A stretch of 64,000 bases of DNA from contig CM043952.1 in NCBI GenBank assembly GCA_014529385.2, positions 67,561,370-67,625,369 on the forward strand. Reading direction: 5' to 3'. The notes beneath the pieces are model-generated. The model was not told the DNA's origin. It saw only the letters and a program-made list of their open reading frames with translations, and did no database searches. Of this stretch, positions 33,481 to 44,459 are shown one piece after another. This DNA is from Adiantum capillus-veneris. Taxonomy: Eukaryota > Streptophyta > Polypodiopsida > Polypodiales > Pteridaceae. Position 1 is the stretch's first letter, and every line of letters begins with the position of its first letter. The translations under genes were made by a program, and so were the position numbers.

Positions 33481-34350
33481 CAGACATTTCCAAGTTTCAA
33501 TTGTCCTTTTTTATATGGGCTCTTAGAAATGTTAGTGATCCACATTTTCAACGTTAGAAAATTTTACTCGTGGCAAAATGGCCAACGGGGCCGCCACCCT
33601 GGCCGCAGAAGAATGACAAAGGGCCGAAATGATGACGGGGAGCCCTCCCCAATTGGAGCCTACCACGTGGATTGGAAGAGAAGTCGGTGGAAAGAATGGA
33701 TGATGGAGTAGAAATTTTCTTACCGATACCTAGCCTGCATGGCAAAAGTTATAGGACGGTGACCGGCTGTAGGCCTATCGATCGGCAGGTGGTGCGCAGG
33801 CCCGACAGAAAAGCAGTGGGACAGTCATCATTCCTGCTCACCAAAATTGGTGCCACGTCCACATCGGCGTGTACAAGTCGGACGGAGCACGGTCCTATTA
33901 TGAAGGGCCACGTCGGAGTACATCCCTGTATGCATGGACAGAGGAGATCGACGTTTCTCAATGCTGCTTGGCTTTTGAGCGATTCACGGCCGAGATCCAG
34001 GGCTGGCCTATACGTCCTTTTGACAGGCCAGACTGCTGCCGCAGTGCCGGTATCGTTAAGCATTTCAAAATTTGAGTGTGTCTCTCTTTAGGCATCAAAA
34101 AGCTTCCACTACGGCCTTTATTGTCCTCCACGGTTTTCCCCCTTTCATTGCCTTCTCATTACCGTACACTCTCACATTTTCTATTTGGTAGATTTCCCCA
34201 AATATCCACTACAGCGTTCGGAAATAACCATTTTCCCAAACATACAAAATTCCTTTTCTTGAATATGCCAAGATCAATATGCTATTTTTCTCTTTTTTGG
34301 GATGGAATTTCTCCTTTTGGGCTTGCCCTCAGTTGGCATTTTTGAAATAA
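33481..34350. other. unassigned, locally GC-rich
   Basis: From about 33580 to 34050 the base composition is richer in G+C than the surroundings and a 139-codon frame is open on the plus strand. No domain or homologous sequence in the window was seen. It could be an old gene fragment or promoter DNA. Confidence 0.3.
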
Positions 34351-34426
34351 ACTAGAGTGCGTCGTTAGCCGTAGAGTCCGAGGGTAAGAGAAAACAAGAA
34401 CCTCTGAAAGACAAAAACTTGGGGGG

Positions 34427-34430
<4 letters not shown>

Positions 34431-34484
<54 letters not shown>
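34431..34484 (+). repeat. (GA)n microsatellite
   Basis: Uninterrupted GA dinucleotides. It lies at the 3' end of the minus-strand PPR fragment and replaces the following coding sequence. Confidence 0.98.
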
Positions 34485-34486
<2 letters not shown>

Positions 34487-34489
34487 TTG

Positions 34490-35200
34490 TTGAGCTTTCA
34501 AAAGTACACCACACTTGGCATACATGTCAACCAAAGTATTGCCAAGCATGACAGTTGTTGTCAACAACCCTTGATTGACAATCTCCTCGTGAATTTGTTT
34601 GCCCATATCAATGTCTCGCATAATGCCACATGCCTTCAAAATGCAAGCATAGGTGACTGCATCTGGAGAGAAATCCTCACTACGCATACAATGGAAACAA
34701 TTCAAAGCTTCTTGACCCTGGCCTTGTTGGGCATATCCTACAATTAATGCAGTCCAAGAGATGACATCTCGGTTGGGAAGCTCGTCCAGAACTTGTTCTG
34801 CTTTCCAAAGTACACCACAATTAGCATACATATATACCAACGCATTGCCAAGCACGAAATTCTTCTCCAACAACCTCTGACTAACAATCTCGTCACGAAT
34901 TTGTTTGCCCAGATCAACGTCTTGAATAATACCGCATGCCTTCAAGGCACAAGCATAGGTGACCGCATCCGGAGAGAGGCCCTCGTTTCGCAAGCGATGA
35001 AAACAGCCCAGAGCTTCGTGACCCTGCCCATGTCGGGCATATCCTGCAATATATAAGTGCAATCCAACCGACGACATTCTGAACTGGAAGCTCATCAACA
35101 ACTTGTTGTGCCCTGACAAGTGCACCGCACTTAACATACATACTGACCAACAAGCTCTGTAACCTGCGAACTGCATGTGGAGAAGATCGAATTGCAGAAA
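34490..35200 (-). pseudogene. PPR protein fragment (PLS type), downstream copy
   Basis: Minus strand: repeated motifs such as VTYACALKACGIIQDVDLGKQ, NALVYMYANCGVLWKAEQVL, DVISWTALIVGYAQQGQGQE and LVDMYAKCGVLLKAQQVL are pentatricopeptide repeats of the L and S type. Such proteins act in organelle RNA editing and processing. The open frame runs into the (GA)n tract at 34484 and has no C-terminal E/DYW domain. A frameshift near 35050 separates it from its N-terminal repeat. It is a truncated fragment. Confidence 0.85.
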
Positions 35201-35202
35201 GT

Positions 35203-35774
35203 GTGCCACGTGGGTTACTGAGAGGCCAGGGATGCGATTTCCAGAACTTGTGCTTTCCAAAGTGCCACGTGGGTTACTGAGAGGCCAGGGATGCGATTTC
35301 CATAACTTGTGCTTTCCAAAGTATACCACAATTAGCATACATGTATACCAACACATTGCCAAGCACGACATTCTTCTCCAACAACCTTTGACTAACAATC
35401 TCGTCATGAATTTGTTTGCCCAAATCAACGTCTTGAATAATACCGCATGCCTTCAAGGCACAAGCATAGGTGACCGCATCCGGAGAGAGGCCCTCGCTTC
35501 GCAAGCGATGAAAACAGCCCAGAGCTTCGTGACCCTGTCCATGTCGGGCATATCCTGCAATAAGTGCAATCCAACCAACGGCATCCCGGACTGGAAGCTC
35601 ATCAACAACTTGTTGTGCCTTGACAAGTGCACCGCACTTAACATACATATTGGCCAACAAGCTCTGTAACCTGCGAACTGCTTGTGGAGAAGATCGAATT
35701 GCTCCTGAGAGCAATGTAGAATGCATCAGCGCTGGGGTTTTTCTGGCTTTGAAACCCGATAGAAAGTGTGCCAA
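35203..35774 (-). pseudogene. PPR protein fragment, upstream tandem copy
   Basis: Starts MAHFLSGFKARKTPALMHS at 35774. One PPR unit (LLANMYVKCGALVKAQQVV, DAVGWIALIAGYARHGQGHE) and part of the next follow, then the frame stops at about 35274. It is highly similar to 34794-35197. Two 58-bp copies of GCCACGTGGGTTACTGAGAG-type sequence at about 35206 and 35264 mark the junction between duplicates. Confidence 0.8.
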
Positions 35775-36080
35775 ATGCAGAATGCTTCAGCGCTAGGGTT
35801 TTTTTTGGCTTTGAAGCCCGATAGAAAGTGTTCCATGTGGGTTACAAGTGCACCGCACTTAACATACATATTGGCCAACAAGCTCTGTAACCTGTGAACT
35901 GCTTGTGGAGAAGATCGAATTGCTCCTGAGAGCAATGCAGAATGCTTCAGCGCTGGGGTTTTTGGCTTTGAAGCCTGATAGAAAGTGTGCCAAATGCAGA
36001 ATGCTTCAAGGCTGGATTTTTTTGGCTTTGAAGCTCGATAGAAAGTGTGCCACCCGGCTTATTGAGAGGCCAGGGATGTG
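35775..36080 (-). repeat. tandem partial duplications of the PPR gene start
   Basis: Segments with CAGAATGCTTCA, GGCTTTGAAGCC and GATAGAAAGTGT recur at about 35715-35770, 35775-35835, 35935-35990 and 35995-36050. One carries the start of another PPR frame (35935, LLANMYVKCGALV). The 5' end of the gene has been duplicated several times. Confidence 0.75.
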
Positions 36081-36821
36081 ATTTTGGCTCCTACGCTAAC
36101 GAAGTAAAAACGGCACGTTATTAAGATGAGACACATTTTTTCCGAACATTGCTCCACTATTTAAATACGCTCCCCCCCCCAAAAGAAAAAAACCAAAAAC
36201 TCTCTCTCTCTCTCTCTATGGTGCGCACATGCACCTTACTTACCTGCTGCCAGGCAAAAAGTGTAGTAGATCTATCGAAGGGCCCACCATGCCCCTATAG
36301 AGATCGACCACTTGCTCAACTGGGGCTATCAGAACTTCAATAGCTTGGAGAATCCGATGAAAGGCGATGGTGTGCCGTTTGGCTTGCACCCTTGCAGGTC
36401 AACCATTGGATTTTCCTGGATATAAGGGTTGGTCTTCCTGTCATCTTGAGGCACAAGCATGTGTGCTTAGTGACGGGTGATGGATGCTTGACTGGTGCAC
36501 TATGTAATTGTGCTAATATATAACATGATCGAGTTCAACAGGAGGGGTTTTTTAATGCAAACATTTTAAGAAAATCAACCGAGATACTTTAAAATAAGGG
36601 GAACTATTATATTCCTATTCGAAAAAAAATTCTTAAAATAAGGAGTCATTTTATTCATTCAAACATGTTAAAAAATGACTTTTTAAAATACCCCCCAATT
36701 ACACACGGTATATAAGGGGGTTCTCAATAGTGCCCCGCCCCCCTCTCGAGAATGGATGGCCAATCGCTGTTTCTTATTTTCATTGGTGGTGATTGGCATG
36801 TGCCCAACCTCTCTTGCACGC

Positions 36822-36822
36822 A

Positions 36823-36885
<63 letters not shown>
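36822..36885 (+). repeat. (CT)n(CA)n compound microsatellite
   Basis: CT dinucleotides followed directly by CA dinucleotides. The surrounding 36081-37652 contains no recognisable gene; the last few hundred bases are presumably promoter and 5' UTR of the MAKR-like gene. Confidence 0.95.
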
Positions 36886-36890
<5 letters not shown>

Positions 36891-37652
36891 CCAACTTTTT
36901 ATACCGATACTATCTTTTAAACTATCTTTCTTGCACCCACTCAAAGGTTAACACTAGTTGCACACACATCACTCTAGGCTTAAAACACACTGTATTTCTA
37001 CTAGGGGGGGGGGGTGACATTCCTTGCTTTGCACAAAACAAGTTGCAATGTAGGCTCATCTCATTATACAATAATACATTAGATTCTAAATTATATGCAC
37101 AATAGTGCAACTTCTTAGTGCATTCTAGCTAATGCCATTGATCAGCAAGTCTTCACAAACAAGATAAAATAGTTATAAAATGTATATAATGCACACATAT
37201 CCTTTAGTATCAAGATTGTGAGGAATAGAAAAGAAATTGTTTAATAGAGCCTTTGGGACTCCACTCCAAGCTATAGTATATATTCCTCATTCCACTCTAG
37301 GCTTAAGATATGCATACACCTCATTCTAGGTATGTGAAATTCCTTGATGTGCACAAGGCTCTTGTAGTTATAGTAGATTCTATACTACTTTGTACTAGCT
37401 AGTGCTTATGGTAGTTAGTGTGGGCATTTGGTTCAATGCAAGTGCATTCTAGCTAGCTAGCTTTTGGCATACAGCAGAGCTAGTGAAAGTGAGGTATAGA
37501 CTTATATGAGCTTAGCGCAGCAGGTGGAGGATAAGAACTTAGCTTGAGCTTTGCAGATTACATATATTCTGATGGTGTTTAGAAGCTTCCATCTTAGCGC
37601 CACGCTTCCATCTTTGCATGCTTTTGCAGAGAAGTACTATTAAGCCACATTA

Positions 37653-39560
37653 ATGAAGGAAATGAATTTGCAGCAGAAGCAAGGGATGAAGGCGGCCATT
37701 GATGAAGCTGCCTCTGTTGCAGAGAGTATAAGTACTGATGATGTTGTGGGTGCAATTAAGGAGATCGCCTGCAAGGGAGCTAGACAAGCAGACAAGCAGT
37801 TAGAAAGCCTTGCCAGTACTACTACTACTACTACAATGAGAAGGATGTCTGCAGAGTCTCAAGACTTTGAGTTCAACAAGGTGATGGGGAGGATGGCATC
37901 TACAGATGGAGGTGAAGAGGGAGAGTACAAGCAGATAGAGATGCCATCAGCAGATGAGCTCTTCTACAAAGGGCAGCTGCTGCCTTTAGCAGTGCAATAC
38001 AACAAAAACAGCAGTATCAATATTGCATGGGCTCATCAGCACCATCTCCATCTCCATGACTCTCCAGCTGGTCCTGCTAGCATTAATAATACTATCAATG
38101 CTTCTGCCTCTGGTTCCCCCCCCACCCATCCTGCAGCTGATGATCACCTCCCTAATCCCTTTGAGCCCTTCTCCTCTCAGCTTGTCTGCAGAGAGCAAGA
38201 CGTAAGATTCAGCTCTTCCTGCAGAATGGAGCTTGCAGGGCAGCTGGACTACTCCAGTAGCCCCCCCTCCCTCTTTCATGACCTCAGAAGCTCCAGTTTT
38301 AGATCCCACAGCAGCAAATACAGCTCCTACTACTGTCATTACTATGCTAACTATGGCAGCTCCTCCAATTGTAGCAGCAGTAATAGTGGGGATTCCTCCA
38401 CTGCTGGGGCAGAAAGTAGCAGCTCCTCTAGAGACTCCAACGGTAGCTCCCAAGACTCCCACGCAGCAGCACCTGCACCAGCTTTCTCTACAAGCTACCC
38501 TTCAGACACCCTCAACAACATGAATAGTGATCACCATCTCTGCTGCAGCAGCTCCTGCTCCCATTGCCCCAAACGCAAGCATTTAGGGTTTCTACAGAGC
38601 TGGCGTCTCCTCCTCCTCCATGGATTCAAACGAGGCAGCTCCTCAACTCATGATGACCATGAGCATGACCATCACCATCACCAAGCTCACCATAACTCAA
38701 GCAAATCGCACATTAATCATAGCCTCCATGGGGGCTTGCAGAGACCAGCTAATTTATCCTACTCAGCAGAGTTGATTATGGATCATCATCCTAATCGGGG
38801 TCTATCTGCATCATTAGCATGTGGATGCAAATTGCAGGATTACAGAAAGGGCTGCATTAAGAGTGTTAATGATGCAGGCAAGCCCAAGTCAAGCTCTGGG
38901 ACAGGATTAATGGAGAAAGAAGTAGGGATGAAGAAGGAGCTAAGTAGCAGGGATAAGCAGAGTGAGGTTAAGGAATCAAGCAGCACCATTAATTATAATG
39001 GAGCTATAAACAGTAACAACAGCAAAGGCTCAAAATGGCAAAGAAGGATTAAGCCAAACATAAGCATGATTAAGGCAAGATTAGTGGGTGGTAATCACGG
39101 GCAGCTGCAAGAGAAGGCTAGGAGCCATGATCAGGAGCAGGAAGAGGAGAGAGGGTGGAGCAGTAGCACGACGAAGAGGAGGGTCACACGGAAGCTTTCA
39201 TTAGACAGGAAATTTTCGCAACCGGCTCTTTGCGAGTCCAGTGGTAAGACCGGGCTCTCCAATGTGAACGTGTCCTTTCGCTTCCACGGAGGATCAGCAG
39301 GAGCGGCTAGCAGCAGCAGCTGTCCTGCATCCGTGAGATCGTCGCCCAACCACAGCGGCCTTCTCTCTCCTGTGCTGCCCACCTCAATAGGCAGCAGTAG
39401 CAGTAGCATGAGCACAATGCAAGAGCTCCACAGTGCGGTGCAAGGGGCCATAGCCCATTGTAAGCAGTCCGTTAACTCTGCTAATACCTCTTCTCATATT
39501 AATCCCATATTGCCTCCCCCGACTCCACTGACCCAGCTTTCAGCCTCCCGCGGCTTCTAG
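37653..39560 (+). CDS. MAKR / BKI1-like membrane-associated kinase regulator
   Basis: Single exon, 635 codons, intact. Family signatures: FEFN followed by PSADELFYKGQLLPL (about residues 72-112) near the N-terminus, a long low-complexity Ser/His/Asn-rich middle, the basic stretch TKRRVTRKLSLDRKFSQPA, and the C-terminal SCPASVRSSPNHSGLLSP and MQELHSAVQGAIAHCKQS. Known MAKR and BKI1 proteins sit at the plasma membrane through basic residues and regulate receptor kinases such as BRI1; the conserved C-terminal segment is the kinase-interacting region in BKI1. This protein is longer than most angiosperm members, mainly in the middle. ATG at 37653 is the first in frame after a stop and fits the conserved start of the domain. 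Confidence 0.85.
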   Translation: MKEMNLQQKQGMKAAIDEAASVAESISTDDVVGAIKEIACKGARQADKQLESLASTTTTTTMRRMSAESQDFEFNKVMGRMASTDGGEEGEYKQIEMPSADELFYKGQLLPLAVQYNKNSSINIAWAHQHHLHLHDSPAGPASINNTINASASGSPPTHPAADDHLPNPFEPFSSQLVCREQDVRFSSSCRMELAGQLDYSSSPPSLFHDLRSSSFRSHSSKYSSYYCHYYANYGSSSNCSSSNSGDSSTAGAESSSSSRDSNGSSQDSHAAAPAPAFSTSYPSDTLNNMNSDHHLCCSSSCSHCPKRKHLGFLQSWRLLLLHGFKRGSSSTHDDHEHDHHHHQAHHNSSKSHINHSLHGGLQRPANLSYSAELIMDHHPNRGLSASLACGCKLQDYRKGCIKSVNDAGKPKSSSGTGLMEKEVGMKKELSSRDKQSEVKESSSTINYNGAINSNNSKGSKWQRRIKPNISMIKARLVGGNHGQLQEKARSHDQEQEEERGWSSSTTKRRVTRKLSLDRKFSQPALCESSGKTGLSNVNVSFRFHGGSAGAASSSSCPASVRSSPNHSGLLSPVLPTSIGSSSSSMSTMQELHSAVQGAIAHCKQSVNSANTSSHINPILPPPTPLTQLSASRGF

Positions 39561-40235
39561 TGTCGTGTCTTCCTTTTCCTTTCTGAAGCTCTATGTATTT
39601 GTATAATTGTACTCTCCCCATATTGTGGTCATCATGTCTTAATTAGTTGTCGTTTAAAACAATACAGAGCGCAACTTTAATACGAGCAGTTTTGGCCTAC
39701 TTAAAAGGCTCTTGCTAGCAACAGCCGATAGTTGAATTAAGGGTGACTCCACGATGGAGGAGGTAAGAGGTAAGACTTGATTGACTATACATTTTGACTT
39801 GATTGTAGCTTACACACGTGTAAGACGTGCATCTACAAATTTGGCCCGTGGTTGTAAACCAAAGTGGGTCTTTTGCAGTTTAACTTGAGAAAGGTAGGGG
39901 TATCACAAGGGAGTTTCCCAACTCTACCCAACAGAGGACAAAGTTTGTTGATTCTACTCGACAGGGGTTAAACCTTGCCTATGTAGATGCGCCCTAAGTT
40001 TTAAACACCTACTAGGTTCAACAATATTGTATATAGAAAACAATCTTCTTCACATCAGCTCACTTTAGTCTCTTCATTTAATAAGCCACTACTATCTTGT
40101 GATTTCAAAGCAAAAAAATAGATTGTAGTGTCTAGTGTTCTTAAAGTGTTATCTCTCTATCGGCCCATCATAAAGCCTATTGTTATTTGGCTTGTTAAGT
40201 TTAGTAGAGTAGAGATTTATTTTGGTACTTTCACA
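39561..40235. other. 3' UTR of the MAKR-like gene and possible copia LTR
   Basis: No gene. The last part may be an LTR ending at CA 40234-40235, because a primer-binding-like site and gag codons follow. Confidence 0.35.
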
Positions 40236-40501
40236 TGGGATCAAAGCTTTATAGTGCCTACTATTGCCAGAGTTTCTCTTCTACAAAGTGTAAGACTACA
40301 CTTGCTCTCTATAAGGAATTGGGTGCTTTCTAAGTTAGCCAAAGTGACTTCTACATTCTACCTACAAAAGCCGACATGCCACCAAAGCTCAACAACATGA
40401 ATTATAAGGTTTGGAAGTTTAGGATGGACCCCTACTTCCATGAGATCCTACTTAGGGATTTATATCTCTCATCACTTATAACTGAGGTCATTGTTGCTTA
40501 A
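40236..40501 (+). pseudogene. copia-like leader and gag N-terminus
   Basis: TGGGATCAAAGC at 40236 resembles the initiator tRNA-Met binding site. ATG at 40376 opens MPPKLNNMNYKVWKFRMDPY, typical of copia gag (LxxxNYxxWxxRM). The frame stops at 40499-40501. The rest of the element is absent. Confidence 0.5.
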
Positions 40502-40718
40502 CCCCTTGATTCCTCTAGTTTCAGGTGGAACCATCCTCTAATCAATGGAAACCTAAATACTCTCTGTTTGTTATAAAAGACTCCTATCTCTACTCACAAG
40601 ATAACGAGCACTTGGTCATGGGAAAATTTGCACAATTCCGTAGTTGATCATGTAGAAAATGGTGTAACCAAGACTCGCAAGGCAAATGTATGGAAATGTT
40701 TGGATGCAATATTTAAGT

Positions 40719-40850
40719 TGTAATGGAAATGGCCTATGAACTTTGAGAGTAGCGGAGTTATGAAAATTAGACAGAGCATTTTTGTGAGTTAGGAAAATTA
40801 GAGAGAGCATTTTTGTGAGATTACTTTGAAAGCATAGAGCACCTCAAATG
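40719..40850 (-). repeat. gypsy LTR fragment
   Basis: TGTAATGGAAATGGCC through TTTGTGAGATTACTTTGA matches the reverse complement of the end of the solo LTR at 53466-54869, with an internal duplication of the AGAGAGCATTTTTGTGAG segment. Confidence 0.7.
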
Positions 40851-41107
40851 GGGACACTAGGAAACGCTAGCATTTTGGAACACTAGCGACGGAGCAAGAT
40901 CCTCTATTTTGCAACATTTCACAATGCCAAGGACAGCGGTGCCACCCAAGGGGGCTCACAATGGGACAATGGTTGAACACGTCGGTAGCAGTAGGGGGGG
41001 TTGAGGGATTAAGCGCCAGCGACAAGGTAATCCTCTTCTTCTCGACATGCCACCATGCTTGCCCAAAGTCCTTCAAGCATAGAGCTACACCAAGGGCTTT
41101 GATACCA

Positions 41108-41152
41108 TGTCAACATCAATGATGCAAAAGCATAGAGACCAATGGAAGGAAG

Positions 41153-41224
<72 letters not shown>

Positions 41225-41405
41225 GAACCAACCTACCTTGGCAATGAAATGATGATAATACAATGGGGACTCAGGGTTGCTTATATAGAAACCTCAGTAG
41301 ATTGCCTACCCAGACTTTGACAAATAAGCAAAATAAATACCTAAAAGCTAAACTAAATAATGGAATCACATTGGGCAGTTCACTTGAGATGCCAAAACTC
41401 TAACA
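41108..41405 (-). repeat. LTR-like sequence with adjacent primer-binding-like site
   Basis: Read on the minus strand it starts TGTTAGAG and ends TTGACA. TGGTATCAAAGCC (41107-41095) follows at once, as expected for an LTR followed by a tRNA-Met binding site. It contains a (GA)n tract at 41156-41222. No coding region belongs to it. Confidence 0.45.
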
Positions 41406-42285
41406 ATAGCGACCTCGCTGGGGCAGGGGTGAGGGGATGTGAGTCCAAGAGAGCTGAGTTCCAAGTTGGAAGAGGGAGAGAGAGAAAGTAAAATGAAAAG
41501 CTTTGAAAGTGCCAAGGAGCACTACTGACATCGCTAGTGCTCCCCTAGCTCAAGAGAGGTTACATGGAGAATTAGTCAAGCCAAGGGCACCAGCCTCTCA
41601 AAGTTTCCAAATATGACCACTAGATGGACCAATGGGAAAGCAAATGCTAAAAAATGCAAGTTTCCCTACAAAAGAGATTTTAAAATTTATCTTAGAGGAT
41701 TTTTGCCTGCCCATTTGCAGGGGAGCCAAGGAGAGTGAGTGTTTTTTCTTGGGGATTCTTTGTGTAGAGGGGTGTGCTTGCAGAGCTGAAGGAGAGTATT
41801 TTTTTGCCCATCCACCAAGTGGGTGCACCATCTATTGTAAGAGAGTTATGCATGTTTTTTTTGAATATGAGCAAGCTTTCATAGCCGTTTATTGATTTTC
41901 ATTTCCCCTGCCCCCCACCACTTCTTTTGCTTTTGTGTTGTTGTGCCAACATGTGTGAGGAGGTGTTCCCCCTAGGCCATTTTTTGGTATGAGGAATGAG
42001 AGTGTGATAGAGATGTTGTATGTGGTAGCGATATGTGCATTAAAATGAGTTGTGAAATGTGTGTGGGTAGTTGGTCTTGACAAGTGTCAGTGTGGGGTGT
42101 CAATGGTGTGCAACCGGGTGGTGATTTTCTTATCGTGAGCATATTGGTGTGTTGGTTTTTTTGCAGGCAAGGTCTGCTAGTGGAAGTGTTTTGAAGGTGG
42201 TTTTTGAGCGGACCGTGTTGCTGTGAATGCCTTGAACTATAGAGAGGCCTTGTGTTGTGTTTTGGGTGTGTTCCCCCATTCCCCC
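41406..42285. other. no gene identified
   Basis: Short frames only; no recognised domain. Confidence 0.4.
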
Positions 42286-42362
42286 TCCCTAGCATCATGA
42301 AAGTTGTTGGTACATTAGTCAACCCAAAGGGCATAACAAAAAACCCATAGTGTCCAAATCTT
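42286..42362 (-). pseudogene. gypsy RT fragment, palm motif
   Basis: Minus strand reads [19 protein letters not shown], the conserved RT segment before the catalytic aspartates. Nothing else of the domain remains. Confidence 0.8.
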
Positions 42363-42366
42363 GTTG

Positions 42367-42510
42367 GTGAAGGAAAAAAATTGCAGTATGCGCATGTGCA
42401 TAGATTACCGTAGACTCAATGCAGTTACTACTTAAAGTAAGTATTGATTTTTGAGAGTGGATGAGTTATTTGATAAGATCACCCATGCTTGTATCTTTAT
42501 GAATATATAA
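42367..42510 (+). pseudogene. gypsy RT fragment, finger motif
   Basis: Plus strand reads SMRMCIDYRRLNAVTT, then FLRVDELFDKITHACIF, the RT segment that normally lies upstream of the palm motif on the same strand. It abuts the preceding fragment in opposite orientation. Confidence 0.8.
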
Positions 42511-42686
42511 TTATGGTTAGGGTGAGGGTTAGGGAACCATCAAGTATGCATTAGGTTTGCTGATATACCCAAAATTTCTTTCCAAACAAGATGGGAGAGG
42601 TCCATGGTGAATAACTGGGTTGTATAAACCCTATACTGAGATAGCCAGCAAGCTCACATTGCACCTCAATAGCCTTAGAATGAATC

Positions 42687-42850
42687 ATTCTATAGGGTGG
42701 TTTACTTATAGGTTTATTTTATTGCATCCATGTCTATGCCAACACTTGTTGACAACCCTGGTGGTTTACTCATTCTATAGGGTGGTTTACTTATGGGTTT
42801 ATTGCTTGCAACCACGTATATGCCATGTTTCACAACATGTGTTGATAGTA
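42687..42850 (+). repeat. tandem repeat, about 83-bp period
   Basis: ATTCTATAGGGTGGTTTACT occurs at about 42689 and about 42772. Both copies continue with TTATxGGTTTATT and end with TATGCCA-type sequence. Confidence 0.8.
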
Positions 42851-43938
<1,088 letters not shown>

Positions 43939-44459
43939 TTGTACTTTTCTCTGTGTATATTACCTAAAACCACTATGCTTTAAATCACACCTGGGTCGTT
44001 TTCACACAGTTCCTTGCTCTAATAAGAACACCCTCGTACTACTTTCTTTTTTCTATATAATTCCACTTAAGCTATAGTTAAAAAAATGCCCATTATTTGG
44101 GCTACATTGGAATAGAATCCACCGTGGGATGATACCCCTAAAGGGTTATATAATTACAAAACCATAAAAGTGAGCAATTAAATTGCCTGCGATATACGAG
44201 GCTTAACTCGCACTCTACAACTGTGCCACACACAATGTCTCTTCCTTGCCATGCTAATGGCGTGTAGATCACTTTGTCTACAAAATCAGGCCTCATCAGA
44301 GGTGACTGCTTTTGTTTCCCTAGTAGAAATAGCACCTGGCCTACTCAATGCCTGGAATGGTGATGGGTACTACCTCCTACATGCCATGAGTACTCGGGAT
44401 CAACCTTCTTCTATTTAAAGAGGTGAGGGTGAATTCCACCTCTCACTTAGCCTTGTGTG

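Noticed and set aside
37986-38462. 158-codon minus-strand frame
   Set aside because: Antisense shadow of the MAKR-like gene, caused by its Ser-rich codons.
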